Assembly (NCBI GenBank): GCA_024291935.2
Contig: CM044309.1
Coordinates: 2,108,001 to 2,172,000, forward strand
Direction: 5' to 3'
From: Okapia johnstoni
Taxonomy: Eukaryota > Chordata > Mammalia > Artiodactyla > Giraffidae
DNA: 64,000 nucleotides
Both the position numbers and the translations under genes were made by a program. Under the pieces are notes generated by a model. That model saw only the letters and a list, made by a program, of their open reading frames with translations, was not told where the DNA came from and made no database searches. Below, piece after piece: positions 35,235 through 47,474 of this stretch. Each line of letters starts with the position of its first letter. The first letter of the stretch is position 1.

Positions 35235-36234
35235 AGGAAAACTCTGCTTGCCACTGCAGAATACTTCAAACCACCTTCACTTGTGCTTGTTTACTGTGTT
35301 TTCCACTTAAAAAAAATGATATATAGCATCCCTGCCCCCCATGCTCCTTTCTAAGAGAAATTACTTGCATTTGCTCTGGATTCCATTCCCTTTTACCTAA
35401 ACAAAGACAGCAACTATGATGTTTTATCCTGACTGTTGTAGTATCATCAGTTCCTATGGATTATTCACTTCATTATAATATCTCTTATGCTTAAAAAGAA
35501 AAATTCCTTTGACTTCTCATTCTCCCATATAATGCTAGTTCTCTAATTTTCTTTATAGTGAAATTCCACTAAAGTTTTGCACATACTCTTTGATGATACT
35601 TTCATATTATTGCTACTTTTTCTTTCTTTTTAGTTTATGTTAATCCTCTGAAACAAGGGAATTCACATGATCCTCCAGCTTCATAAATCTAATAGTTGAT
35701 TTTCAAGCCTTTTGTTCTGACACAGTGTCATTTGCACAAACATTTTACTTTCTTTTAAAACATTTCTTTACTTGGATTTGAAGATGATATACTGTCCAGT
35801 TTTCTTCCTATTTCACTAAATCTTCCCTTTAGGGTCCTAAATGAAGTGCAGATATTGGAATGTCTCAGATCATAGACTTCCTCATTTTTCTTTCTTTCTA
35901 TCCAAACTTTTTCAATCTAAAATGGTCTTAAAATGCCATGACTTTAAATATTTTCTGTGAAGATGTAACTCTCAGATTTATTTTTCAACAATAACATCTT
36001 CACTGAGGTCAAGATTTACATATCAAAACCCTCCCTAATATGTACCTTAGTATGTCCAGAAGAACTCCCAGACTTCATACACTGTCACGAGAGAGTCCTT
36101 CTTCAACCTTTCTCAGATCATAATTACTTTCCCATTTATCCAAATGTTCAGTTTTTTTTAATTTCTTTTTTCCATTGAGTACTCAACAACCTATTGCTGC
36201 TTGCAATACAAATTCTCAATTACTTAACCATTAC
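35235..36234. other. AT-rich DNA, possibly old repeat
   Basis: Pyrimidine-rich with short ctt runs. Parts resemble very old LINE-derived text, but I cannot assign it. No gene. Confidence 0.4.
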
Positions 36235-36509
36235 TAAACCATTCCCTGATAGCTCACTTGATAAAGAATCTGCCTACAATGCAGGAGACCCCAGTTCAAT
36301 TCCTGGGTCGGGAAGATCCTCTGGAGACGGGATAGGCTCGAAAGAATCTGCCTGCAATGAGGGAGACCTGGGTTCAATCCCTGGGTTGGGAAGATGCCCT
36401 GGAGGAGGGAAAGGCTCCCCACTCCAGTATTCTGGCCTGGAGAATTCCATGGACTGTATAGTCCATGGGGTTGCAGAGAGTTGGACACAACTAAGCAACT
36501 TTCACTTCA
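36235..36509 (+). mobile_element. Composite Bov-tA SINE with 11-bp target duplication
   Basis: The target duplication ttaaccattac lies at 36224-36234 and 36510-36520. Inside, a first head (ttccctgatagctcacttga) runs to ggataggctcg and then jumps into a second head lacking its first ~20 bases (aaagaatctgcctgcaatga), followed by a full body. One duplication around the whole shows it moved as a unit. Confidence 0.92.
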
Positions 36510-36589
36510 TTAACCATTACCACTTTAATCCTAGCAAGTCTAGTAATTAGATTGGAATATTGTGACAATCTAATTTATCTCTTAAACGA

Positions 36590-37198
36590 CCTAGAGGTCC
36601 ATCAACAGATGAATGGATACAAAAACTGTAGTACATAGATACAATAGGATTATATTTGGCTATAAAAAGAACACATTTGTGTTGAGACCTGCTCACAAGC
36701 AGGGTTTCCGAAAGCATGATGTGCGAGAGAATGAGAAACAAGACATAAGAATTCAGTGAAAAGCGAGGATCAGGGGACCAACCCCGCTCCAAGGTGAAGG
36801 TGCAAAATCTGAATCCAAGCCAGCTTTATTATACTTTCAGCCGAGAATGAAAGAATATGCGGGGAGTTAAGCGATAACTCACGTGGCCTTCAGGGCCAAA
36901 GAACAAAATGATCATTAACCACCGAGTAACTAAGAAACAGTAATCAATAGCAAATCAGTAACTAAGACTAATATTCTTATCTATAGATTTTCCACCAGAT
37001 ACGTAAAACGTGTGACTCTGAGACGCCAGCTGAGAAACAGTCTGGGGTCGGTTTTCTGACCACAGGTTCATTTCTTGTTTTCAAGACCATGAACTGTTCC
37101 CTCTGGACTTGTTCCAAGAGTCTCATGCCTTATAGCATCCAGTTTATCAATAATTATAAACCGATACAATAGTGTAAAGCAATTATCTTCCAATAAAA
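36590..37198 (+). mobile_element. L1 3' end carrying an LTR insertion
   Basis: Left piece: ccatcaacagatgaatggat to tataaaaagaacacattt (36590-36679). Right piece: gatacaatagtgtaaagcaattatc and the A-rich tail (about 37150-37198). The L1 text between them is partly missing, so a deletion accompanied or followed the insertion. Confidence 0.72.
36680..37138 (-). mobile_element. Solo LTR of a ruminant endogenous retrovirus
   Basis: Starts tgttgagacctgctcacaag, ends near catgccttatagca. On the minus strand AATAAA lies in gtataataaagctggcttgg, followed by a U5-like end, so the orientation is minus. Ends are approximate because I cannot find a clear target duplication. No internal viral genes are present. 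It is a different sequence from the LTR at 26684-27147. Confidence 0.65.
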
Positions 37199-37329
37199 AA
37201 ACAAACAAACTTTTTTTTCTTTTTTTTTAAAGAACATACCCAAGTTTGTCTGGCATTTATTTCAGTCTCTTTATGCCTCTTCTACCGCTTATCTATTTGC
37301 TCACACTTTGGCCGTAGCCACCCAACAAG

Positions 37330-37640
37330 GCATAAAAATACCTTGTTGCTTCTCAAATGCCCCTGGAGTTTTCTAGCTCCCAGTTTGCATGTGATATTTC
37401 CTTTGCCCAAAGGTGTACCTCCTCAGCACTTATATGACTTGCAGGTTCATGTTATTTAGATCTCTGTTTGAATGCTACATCCTCAATTTCCCCTGACCAC
37501 TCAAAATTCCTCTGTCCCATTTGATTTTTTCATAGATTTATCAGTTATATTTTATGCTAATTTGTTTATTGATAGGCTATTAATTTATAAAATAAGATTC
37601 ATGAAATTGGATCTTTTCCTGCCTTGGTTAATATTTTATC
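37330..37640 (-). mobile_element. Probable L2 LINE fragment
   Basis: gtacctcctcagcacttata, caatttcccctgaccactca and tctgtcccatttgatttttt follow the order of antisense L2 (CACCTCCTCAGAGAGG, then CCTGACCAC-like text). Old and diverged. Confidence 0.5.
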
Positions 37641-38316
37641 ACCAGTAGCCAGAAAAGTCTGTGGAACAAAATAGTGAAAGTAAATATGGTACATGAAATT
37701 TCATCATTATTTCAACATGATTTTAGCCATACTTGAATAGTGCAATGAAGCAGCAGAATAAACACTTCCCACAAAAGTTCTGACATATATCCAAATATTT
37801 AAAAGCAAAATCAAACAAACAAAAAAACCCCCACAGAATCATGTTTCAGATTCTCATGAGCAAGTATATATCTACAAGTAAACAGGTAGATACATATTAA
37901 AAATTAACTCTACTTAAGAATTTTAACTGGAGGAGACAAGTCACAGATCATGAAAAAATAGTAAGATAGACAAGTTTTGTTTCATTTTGCACAAAATAAA
38001 TAATTTGCACTGATTATTTTCTATTTCAAGAACTGTTTAAAATGTTTTGAAATGAATACAGAATGAACTTAAGCATAAGTCAGCTTCTAATTAGTAGAAT
38101 GATATATTCATTTCGTATTCAAAATATATTCATTCTGTATTATAGACATTCTTTCATAAGCTGTTGTAAACTCTATTTTATTAGTATTTAATGTTGAATA
38201 AGATATATTTTTCTGAGATTACTTAACATTCTGAAATATGAGATTTTAAACTAATAAATATGCCTTTACTCTTCCAATTTAGCCTGCTAGGTAATAAAGA
38301 GTTGGGAGATTGTTGT
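37641..38316. other. AT-rich unique DNA
   Basis: Nothing recognised. Imperfect duplicate words around attcattctgtatt (38054-38150) are short. Confidence 0.45.
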
Positions 38317-38356
38317 AAAAAGAAAGAAAGAAAGAAAGAAAAAAAAAAAAAAAAAA
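38317..38356. repeat. (AAAG)n and poly-A microsatellite
   Basis: Four to five AAAG units run into about 18 A. Confidence 0.93.
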
Positions 38357-39480
38357 CCTCTTCAACCTGAACTGTATCATTTACTTTGCTTGCTGATGAG
38401 ATGTGTCAACATTTACACAGTGAAGTGTGCCTAAATGTGTATTTCTATTTAGATCAAATTCATCTTCTTCAGAGTTTATGTGTACACTCAAGGAATGAAA
38501 TTGGATTCTCTTAGAGAACTAAAATCAGTTACCATTTATTTCAGGCAAAGAGGTAATCAACATGCTTGACTGGAGAAACCATTCAAGACATGAGAGTTCC
38601 TAAACTGTCTCTGCACAAACATTCTAAAACATGAAATATTAGGACATCTACTGAACTAATTTTGGAGGAATAGTATATTACACACAATTTATGACGGTGG
38701 GTCTTATGTGCAATACCTAAACCTATTAAAAAAGGAACCCCAGAGTGTCATAAAGAACAAGAAGTAGATAAAATTCAGAAAAAAGTGAGTCTATGAACAC
38801 ATAAATTTAATCTGTTTAATTTCCCAACATTCTCACCTTGGGAAATAGGGAATGACATATTGCTCTAGAGAGATGTGATCCAACTCACATTGTTGCATGC
38901 CTTTTAGTTGGCTAAACTCTTCACAAACAGTCATTTTCCTATCCATTAGAGTACAGTGTTGGATTAGTAATCCTTCCTGGAGCATACTATCTTTCATGAA
39001 AATAAAAGTGGTGAAAGCAAAGTCAGATTTTTATCGCTTTCCCCTCTAATACCTGTTAGAATGTAGCTTGGATTATTTGTTACTTGATCATTCCTCAAAA
39101 ATCCTAATGCAACACATAAACTACTGTGTCAAATGCCTTCAGGACCTTATAAATTAATTGCTTGTTCAGTGAAAACTCGTATCAAAGTGCAGAGGAAACA
39201 GTTTGCCAAAATTCTTGAGTCCCATATAAAGAATAAATTGTATGCAAGATTAGCTTCAAAATGTGACTGGGTATGTCTGGTTTGCCCTTTAGGAAAGCTT
39301 TTGAAGGACGCAGAGTTTCCCTTTGCTTCTCCCTTAGCTCTCAGCTACCTGTGCGGTCCCTCATGGCAACCTAGTCATCATTTCTCAAGTACCCAATGAC
39401 TTGTTGTCTCTCTCTGATGCCTCGGAATTCCATCTATAATTCTTTGTCCCTTCAGCTTTCAGAGAAACACACATGTGTAT
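38357..39480. other. AT-rich unique DNA
   Basis: An 88-codon frame at 39133-39399 has no known motif or exon borders. No gene seen. Confidence 0.45.
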
Positions 39481-39605
39481 CTTCCATTTATTGAGCATCT
39501 GTTATTTCTAGAACCTGTGTTAGGCCCTTATACACATGTTTAATATTCAAATAATCATACATATTCCATCTCCATTTCACAGATGAAAAACTAAAGAGAG
39601 TGAGA
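39481..39605 (-). mobile_element. MIR fragment
   Basis: tccatttattgagcatctgt, taggcccttatacacatg and tccatttcacagatgaaaaac are the antisense MIR order (size words, then TTTTACAGATGAGGAAA-like core). Confidence 0.6.
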
Positions 39606-39964
39606 TTTCTATAAATGAAAACTACATTTTTCTTTGGTAAAAATATATTTTTCAGGTTATAAACGCACTGCTGTTTAATGCAGCACATTCAAAGTATTTG
39701 GTGAAGCACAGACTGAATAGTATAAATAAATAGAATGCAGAGAAAAAGGAAAACTATTTATAAACCCACCAGCAAATGATAATTACTCTAAGATTTCTAA
39801 ACAGTTCAGTCAAGTCTTTGCACACATATGTGATGTAATCTCACTCTAATGGATTCAATATTAGCTCTTCATGATTACACATCCAAGTATACCTCAAAAA
39901 GTTTCTTAAAAACTGCATTCCAACAATTTGTAACTACCTGATAAATACCTCATAGGATTGTCAT

Positions 39965-40291
39965 GTGAAGTGAAAGTCACTTAGGCATGTCTGACTCTTT
40001 GCCTCCCCATGGACTGCAGACTGCCAGGTTCCTCTGTCCATGGAATTCTTCAGGCCAGAATACTGGAGTGGATAGCTGTTCCCTTCTCTAGGAGATCTTC
40101 CCAACCCAGGGATTGAGCCCAAGTCTCCCACTTTGCAGGCAGATTCTTTACCCTCTGAGCCACCAGGGAAGCCCAAGAGTACTGGAGTGGCTAGCCTATC
40201 CCTTCTCCAGAGGAACTTCCTGACCCAGGAATCGAACTGGGGTCTCCTGCATTGTGGGCGGACATTTTATCAGCTGAGCTACCAGAAATCC
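39965..40291 (-). mobile_element. Composite Bov-tA SINE (two heads)
   Basis: Antisense: gaagtgaaagtcacttaggc tail, Bov-A body, reversed head ending gagccaccagggaagccc (40174), then a partial second unit and a second reversed head ending cagctgagctaccagaaatc. Confidence 0.9.
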
Positions 40292-40937
40292 AACACCAAA
40301 TTCAACACATTTAAAACTGATCTCATGATTTAGCCACTCCCCAAATGTGTTCCCCCTACTGACTTCCTCACAGTACACTTTCAAATGTCAAGACTGAAAA
40401 CTTGGCTATCAGCTCTGACTTATCTCATTCTTTATCAGAATCTGTTTATTTTCATATTTTTATTTGGATTTTCTCGCTTGCATTTGCCCTTTCAATCCCA
40501 GTATGTCTATTTACTTGAACATTGCAATAAATTCAGGTGGTCTCCATGCTCTCCCTTCACTCAGGGCTACCTGCACGTGTGCACCTTTAAATCTAAAGCC
40601 TTCAGTGATTCCCGCATATGTGTCAAATAAACACCAACTTCCTTGGCCAGAATGAATACCTTTAAGAATATATTACATTCTCATGAATTAATTTAAAACA
40701 ACAAAAGGGAATAATTTATCTTTTCCAGACACCTTAATGATGAAAAGGAAAATCATGGTTTTACATTTTAATGGTGATCAACTCAGTGGAACCTACGAAC
40801 AAGCAAACGTGTATCTACATGGCAGCCTTAAGTGGGCTATGATGGGAAAACAAAATTTCTTTGTAGAAAATAAAATAAACACAAAGTTGGGGGATAATAG
40901 AACTCTTTTAGTAGAAAATTAAATTTAAATTATACAT
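40292..40937. other. Spacer with a possible old L2 piece
   Basis: 40560-40665 (gcactttaaat-type and cttccttggccag words) weakly resembles antisense L2. The remainder is AT-rich. No gene. Confidence 0.4.
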
Positions 40938-40947
40938 AAGTATCTAT

Positions 40948-41298
40948 GAAAGTGAAAGTGAAGTTGCTCAGTCGTGTCCGACTCTTTGAGACCCCATGGA
41001 CTGCAGCCTGCCAGGCTCCTCCATCCATGGGATTTTCCAGGCAAGAATGCTGGAGTGAGTTGCCATTTTCCTTCTCCAGAGGGTCTTTCCTATCCAGGGA
41101 TTGAACCCGCGTCTTCCTCATTGCAGGCAGACTCTTTACCATCTGAGTCACAAGGGAAGCTCTAAAGTGAAAGTGAAAATTGCTCAGTCATGTCTGACTC
41201 TTTGTGATCCCAGGGACTATGCAGTCCATGGAATTCTCCAGGCCAGAATGCTGAAGTGAGTAGCTGTTCCCTTCTCCAGGGGATCTCCCAACCCAGGG
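40948..41298 (-). mobile_element. Composite Bov-tA SINE with 10-bp target duplication
   Basis: aagtatctat occurs at 40938-40947 and 41299-41308. Between them lie one full antisense Bov-tA (40948-41161) and a second antisense unit missing its tRNA head (41163-41298). A single duplication around both means one insertion event. Confidence 0.93.
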
Positions 41299-41308
41299 AA
41301 GTATCTAT

Positions 41309-42089
41309 ATCCATACCTAATATAGCTATCTAGAGAAAAAGACAGAAAGATGGGGAGAGAGAAAGATTTGATCTTGTACAACTTTAACCAGTCCTTATAA
41401 CAACATGTCTGATGTTTAATTCTGCTGCTGAGCCTCAAAGTATACATGGTAGGTGATGGGGAAGGAAAGAAGAATGTCAGGTATGGGGAAGCAAGACACT
41501 TCTGGCATACAAAATCTTGAGCCAAGGAAGATTTACTGACAGCCTGCCAGCAACTGTTGCCTCGGGATTGAAGGTATGGATATTCTGCATAAGAACTCTT
41601 CCTCATGGGGAACTAAGTAAGAATATACAACTGCCAGAAAATTGGGGAAAGCTTAAGGAGAATCTAGGAGAAGGTTGAAGTTTTAAGCCCGGCCACTGTC
41701 TTACTTCAACGATGAACCAGGGTGTATCAGCTACAAATGACAGTTGTTTCATTTTCTTCTTCTGAATCTTACACTGAAATTGCTCTTATACCCAACAGTG
41801 TTTGTGAATGTACAGGAAAAGGAATTCTGGGAGATGCAGACCAGTTGAGCCAAGGGGACACAATACAAAGCGGTAACAGTTTGGTCTAAAGACTGATGAA
41901 AGTTAATCAAGAGAGAAGCTATGGAAAGAAAATTTCAGGAAATGGGGAAAATGTGTACAAAAGTGGAGTTTTTAAGAATGAGTCCTCTAAGATCTGGTTA
42001 GAGCAGGAAATGAAGATATGGTTTGAATAGTGAGCATGAAAATAGAGAAAGTGAAAAACTCTGATTTCAAGTCATATTTTGGAAATCCT
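41309..42089. other. Unique DNA
   Basis: Purine-rich in places (41330-41365). No gene or repeat recognised. Confidence 0.45.
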
Positions 42090-42847
42090 TTCAGTTTTTT
42101 TTTTTTTTTAAGGTATAGAACCCCTCTATCACAAAATTTCTCTATGCTTGTTTGAAGCTGCTCTCTTTCCCAAATTCAGGCAACCACTGATCTGTTTTCT
42201 ATATCTATAGGTTTATATTTTCTGAAGTGTCATTTAAATTGAATTGTACAAGATGTAGTCTTTTCAGTTTCACTTCTTCAACTTAGCAAAATGGATTTGA
42301 GGTTTGTTTATGCTGTTGACTGTAACAGTGGTTTTCTCCTTTTCATTCCATTTTCTGTATGCTCCAAAGCAGTTTGATTATTTAGCAAATTAAGGGCATT
42401 TGGTTAATTCCATTTCTTGTTGATTATGAAAAAATGGTTATATTCATATGAAAGTTTTTGTATGAACCTAGTTTATTTATTTCACTTGGGCTAATACATA
42501 GGAGATGGTTGAATCATATCATATCTGTCTAACTTCACAAGAAACTTTCAAAATGTCCACAGTTATCTGTCAAAGGACTTGCAAGCAACATATGAAAATT
42601 CAAATTGACTTGCATCTGTAGCAGTATTTGACATTATTAGGTTTTTTTAAAGTGAATCTAACTGGCATCTGGTTATGGTTTACATATCCATTGTTCTAGT
42701 GGTTAATGAGGTGGAGCATCATTTCTTTGCTAAATTTCAATTTGCATATTTTCTTTGTTGAACTGTCTCTTCAATGTTCAAATCTTTTGCCCAGTCTTTA
42801 TTTGGTTGTTTTATTACTGAATTTTGAATATACTTTATATATTCTAG

Positions 42848-42849
<2 letters not shown>

Positions 42850-42882
<33 letters not shown>
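42850..42882. repeat. (TG)n microsatellite
   Basis: About 16 TG units with one TTTG interruption, directly at the tail of the SINE that follows. Confidence 0.95.
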
Positions 42883-42883
<1 letters not shown>

Positions 42884-43168
42884 TCAGTTCCTTCGATTGT
42901 GTTTGACTCTTTGTGACCCCTTTGAACCATAGCTGGCCAGGCTCCTACATCCATGGAATTCTTAGGGCAAGAATACTGTAGTGAGTAGCTATTCCCTGCT
43001 CCATGATCTGTAGCCTGCCAGGCTCCTCTGTCCATGAAACACTCCAGGCCAGTATACTGGAGTGGGTAGCCGTTCCCGTCTCCAGGGGATCTTCCTGACC
43101 CAGGAATTGAACCCAGGTCTCCCACATTGCAGGCAGATTCTTTACTGTCTGAGCCACCAGGGAAGCCC
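42883..43168 (-). mobile_element. Composite Bov-A/Bov-tA SINE inside L1
   Basis: One antisense Bov-A unit (to about 43000), then another body and reversed tRNA head ending gagccaccagggaagccc. Confidence 0.9.
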
Positions 43169-43344
43169 AACTATCCAATAGCAGGCCAATTAATTTTAAT
43201 GTCTAATTTATCCATCTTTTTCTTTAACATCATCCTTTTGTCGTTGAATCTAACAAATTTTTGCCAAGCCCAAAGTCACAAAGATATTCTACGTCAAGTT
43301 GGACTTGACTTTAAGTAACACTTGTAATTTTCTAAAGGATAAGA

Positions 43345-44045
43345 GCGTCCAAAGCATCTTTCATTCTAATGAGGCAACTCTGGATAGGATCCTGCATGCT
43401 CCTGGATAGAGGCTTGTCACCAGAAAAAGGAAGCTATGATTGGAAGCTTGAAGGTTCAGCCCCAACTCCCCTCCATCTCCTGGAGAGGGCAGAAGAGCTG
43501 GAAATGCAGTCAATAAATGGTGATGTCAACCTGAGGAAGCTGCCATAAATCCCAATAGTGTGAGATTCAGAAAGTTTCCCAACTGGTGGACATATCCACT
43601 CTGGGAGAGTGATGCACCCCAACTCCATGGGGACAGAAGTCCCTGGGTTTGGGGCACTCACAGAACTTTCCCTACGTTCATCTGTGTCCCTTATCGCACC
43701 CTTTAATAAACTGGGAAACATAAGTGAGTGTTCTTCTGAGTTCTGTGAGCCACTGTAGCAAGTCAGTCAAACCTGAGGAAGGGGCTTTTGGAGCCTCCTA
43801 ACTATAGGCAGCAGGTCAGGAGCACAGGTAATAACCTGAACTTGTGATTGGAACTGGAAATGAAAGTGGGGAAGCCATCTTATGGGGCTGAGCCCTTCCC
43901 GTGGGACTGGATGCCAGCTGCAGCAGGTGGTATTAGAGCTGAGTTAGGACACTTGGCTGCTGTTGTAGACTTATTTGTTGCTGTGGGAAAAATCCAAGCA
44001 CATTTGGTGACTGGAAGTGTCACAAGTGAAGTGTTCTGTGTGATA
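43345..44045 (+). mobile_element. Ancient interspersed repeat, class unresolved
   Basis: G+C-richer than its flanks. Phrases such as caccctttaataaactggga, gagttctgtgagccactgta and cccaagcacatttggtgact-like text are ones I recall from an old mammalian repeat (LTR- or L1-related). It contains AATAAA at about 43704. The 95- and 93-codon frames within it are not credible genes. Confidence 0.5.
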
Positions 44046-44969
44046 ATTAAAGGCAACTCACAAAGGAAGAAAGACAGTAGGGAAGAGCTAGGTTTATCCC
44101 CAAACAGAAAGGGAAAAAAAAAAAAGTGAGCTTTTTTCCTAACAGAAAGGAAAAAATTCGACCCATAACATACTTACCTATAATTTCTCTTTGAAAATCC
44201 TAAAATCTTTCTTCTTTAATAAATCGAAACCAATGTTTAGATTTGTCAATCTGAAAATCAATGCTATCTTACCATAAAGCAATAGTTCTCTATGCAGAAA
44301 TATTATATTTTCCATTAGAATTTTGAAAAATTTAAGCCAGATTAATACTGGTAAAATTATCATAACAACTTAGTTTTCTTTTTTTTTGCTAATTATTTCC
44401 TCTAATTCAACACTGTCTGTGTTTCATGTCTTATGGTAGACATCTTTAATATTTATATAATAAAAAGAAAAAAATACATCAACTCATAAATAGCAAAATG
44501 TCAAAATAGCTAAAAAATTCATTTTTCTTAGAGCTGAAGAAAGTGTAAATAGTAAGAAAACACTCTTTCTGGCTGTCAGGAGAAGGAGAAATTAGAGTCA
44601 TGCAAAACATATTAATAACAACTTTATGACATCAAAATACATAAAAAAGTGCTTATATTTATAAAGTTGCACTTAGAAACTTGGTGATTATGATCTGTAA
44701 AATTAGTTTGTGTTGGGTCCATAAAGTCATATCTCTTTTATATTTGGTCATACTTAAAGTGAGGACATTCCTATTAAAGAGATATTTTGCTCAACACAGA
44801 ATTCTCCATCTGTTTTCAATAACATTATTTGGGTTATATGTTATAAACTAATTTATATAATAAATTAGTATAATTAATTTATCAACAAGATATGTAAGAG
44901 TCAATAACATCAAACATTAATAAAAAACACATAAACTACTTTAGATTTGAAGGGGCATCTAAGAAACTT
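44046..44969. other. AT-rich unique DNA
   Basis: Nothing recognised. A small inverted pair taatttatataataaattag lies near 44849. Confidence 0.45.
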
Positions 44970-45370
44970 GAAAGCTGAGCGCTGAAGAATTGATGCTTTT
45001 GAACTGTGGTGTTGGAGAAGACTCTTGAGAGTCCCTTGGACTGCAAGGAGATCCAATCAATCCATCCTAAAGGAGATCAGTCCTGGGTGTTCATTGGAAG
45101 GTCTGATGTTGAAGTTGAAACTCCAATACTTTGGCCACCTCATGCGAAGAGTTGACTCATTGGAAAAGACCCTGATGCTGGGAAAGACTGAGGGCAGGAG
45201 GAGAAGGGGACGACAGAGGATGAGATGGTTGGATGGCATCACCAACTCAATGGACATGAATTTGAGTAAACTCCGGGAGTTGGTGATGGACAGGGAGGCC
45301 TGGCGTGCTGCGGTTCATGGGGTTGCAAAGAGTCGGACACGACTGAGCGACTGAACTGAACTGAACTGAG
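44970..45370 (+). mobile_element. BovB LINE 3' end, well preserved
   Basis: gaaagctgagcgctgaagaa to the (CTGAA)n tail at 45348-45370. A 109-codon frame (45025-45354) reads the ORF2 C-terminus ([19 protein letters not shown]) without a stop, so this copy is relatively young. It lacks the reverse-transcriptase domain. Confidence 0.95.
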
Positions 45371-45767
45371 ATCGTTGACTTCACCTAGTAATCAAACACT
45401 CAGTTACTGAGTGTTCAACAAAATGAACATTGGAAAAAACATTACCGTTGTAACTAACTCAGTCTGGCAGTGGAAAAGGGGAGAAGGGGAAGGGCAAGTG
45501 TCTCATCTCCCCTTGTCCTGTATACTGGTAATTCAAGGATGATGTTTATAGTTAACAATCTTCTAGGCACAACTAAAGAAATTTACAAAGTGTTTATACT
45601 CTGAAAAAATTCTGAAACTATCAGGATTGACAAAATCTTAGGTCAGTGTGAAGATACTGCTCAGAGGTAGGTTGTCAAAAAGGGGCAAACAGGAAACGAG
45701 GGGGTGCAAGAAGAAACTCTGGGAACAGGTTGGGATTAGACAGATCATTAATGTGAATTAATTCTTT
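45371..45767. other. Unique DNA
   Basis: Includes a short purine tract (45475-45500). No gene seen. Confidence 0.45.
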
Positions 45768-45950
45768 CTAACACACCTGCCTGCAAGACAGGAGACCTGG
45801 GTTTGATCGCTGGGTCAGGAACATCCCCTAGAGAAAGGTATGGCTACCCACTCCAGTAGCCTTGCCTGGAGAATTTCATGGACAGAGGAGCCTGATGGGC
45901 TACAATTCATGGGGTCGCAAAGAGTCAGACACAATTGAGTGACTAACACA
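45768..45950 (+). mobile_element. Bov-tA SINE, head partly lost
   Basis: Starts inside the head (acacacctgcctgcaagaca), with gggtttgatcgctgggtcag and a body ending cacaattgagtgactaacac. Confidence 0.9.
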
Positions 45951-46221
45951 TGTACCTGAAATCAATACAAGGTAATTTTCCATGGTATCAAGAATTCAAA
46001 ACATCTTATTGAAAATAAAATAATTCAAAAATTTAAAAACAAAAGAAAAAAAGCAAATATTTTCAAATACATTTAAGATATTCATGTATGAAAACCATAG
46101 AGAAATTAGTATTTTTGTTGAGCTAAATAATTGCATCAATATTGCTGCATAGTATAATTCAAATTTCAGTTTTGAGTTGCATTCTGTCAAACCCATTGCA
46201 TTTGTGTTTTCAAAGTTTATA

Positions 46222-46551
46222 CCTCAGTTCAGTTCAGTTGCTCAGTTGTGTCCGACTCTGTGACCTCATGGACTGCATCAAGCCAGGCTTCCCTGTCCAT
46301 CACCAACTCCTGGAGCTTGCTCAAACTCATGTCCATTGAGTCAGTGATGCCATCCCAACAATCTCATCCTCTGTCATCCCCTTCTCCTCCTGCCTTTAAT
46401 ATTTCCCAGCATCAGGGTCTTTTCCAATGAGTCAGTTCTTCATATCAGGTGGCCAAAGTATTGGAGTTTAAGCTTCAGCATCAGCCCTTCCAATGAATAT
46501 TCAGGACTGATTTCCTTTAGGATGGACTGGTTTGATCTCCTTGCAGTCCAA
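46222..46551 (-). mobile_element. BovB LINE 3' end
   Basis: (TTCAG)n tail, tgctcagttgtgtccgactc, through gactggtttgatctccttgc. 5'-truncated at tccaag. Confidence 0.93.
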
Positions 46552-47474
46552 GTCTATTTTTCTATATTGAACTAACAACCACTTTAGCCTCTACAAGCAT
46601 ATCAAATTGTGATGCTCACCTCCATATTTCTTCAATTATAGGTTTGATAAGTCCTTTTTTTCATGAAATCATGAGTGAGATTCATGAACAAAATGAACCT
46701 TGAGTGAATAAGTCAATTCAGCCAAGTCCTGTTCTTAAAGTAATAGCTGAAAGGCTTAACTTCCTCAAAAATATTTTAAAATATTGCATCGCTTGTTCCA
46801 ATGAGCAGACCAATCACCTCTAATTATTATTATTACTATTTACTATAAACACATTATCAACACTAATTCAACTGTCTTTTGGATTTTCAGGAAATTAAAT
46901 TCTGTTTAAGTTTTAATTTTCATGAGGATAGAATTATAATTCTGGACACTAAATTGACATATTTCTAGATGTGAGGCTCTGAAAAAGCTCTATATTTTTT
47001 CAACATTATTTCTTTGCAAGTGTCTCCAATTTTTAACCTCACAAAATTATTTTTGCTTTTTCCTAAAAAATCTTGTTTTTAAAATGCTTTTCTCTTTTTG
47101 AATATGAGAAGCTTAAATGGAGTATCTAGTTTATTGACAAAAAAGCTTTTAAAATAACTGCACAAAAATTGATTTCTATTGTGCTAAGTTCAATAAACAA
47201 AAAAATCAGTATAATCCTCACAAATTCATGTTCCGTATCTCAGTCTAAGGAGGAGTGTAAATGGTAAGAAAAAGTTTGCTGAAGAAAGTGACATGTAAAC
47301 AAATACCTGATGCTTTAAGTAGACAGGTTAAAGATCAGCAGGATGTGTGATGATTCCAAGGAAAGGTAATGATAGATTAGAAAACCTTAATGAGAGAAAG
47401 AACATGAAAAATTCAAGAAAACAGGGAGGAAAATCTGGCAAAATAAATATAGAAAGGAACAGAGAGTCCTGATA
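46552..47474. other. AT-rich unique DNA
   Basis: Nothing recognised. Confidence 0.45.

Larger units (their letters stand above)
42090..43320 (-). mobile_element. Old L1 LINE (ORF2 end and 3' part), split by a SINE
   Basis: Antisense L1 text runs through the segment: caggcaaccactgatctgtt, gaatcatatcatatctgtct, gtctcttcaatgttcaaatc and tttgcccagtctttatttgg. After the SINE it resumes with tgtctaatttatccatcttt and ccaaagtcacaaagatattc. Diverged, with no long frame. Confidence 0.75.

Noticed and set aside
43434..44129. Frames of 95 (minus) and 93 (plus) codons
   Set aside because: Both lie in an ancient interspersed repeat and lack motifs.
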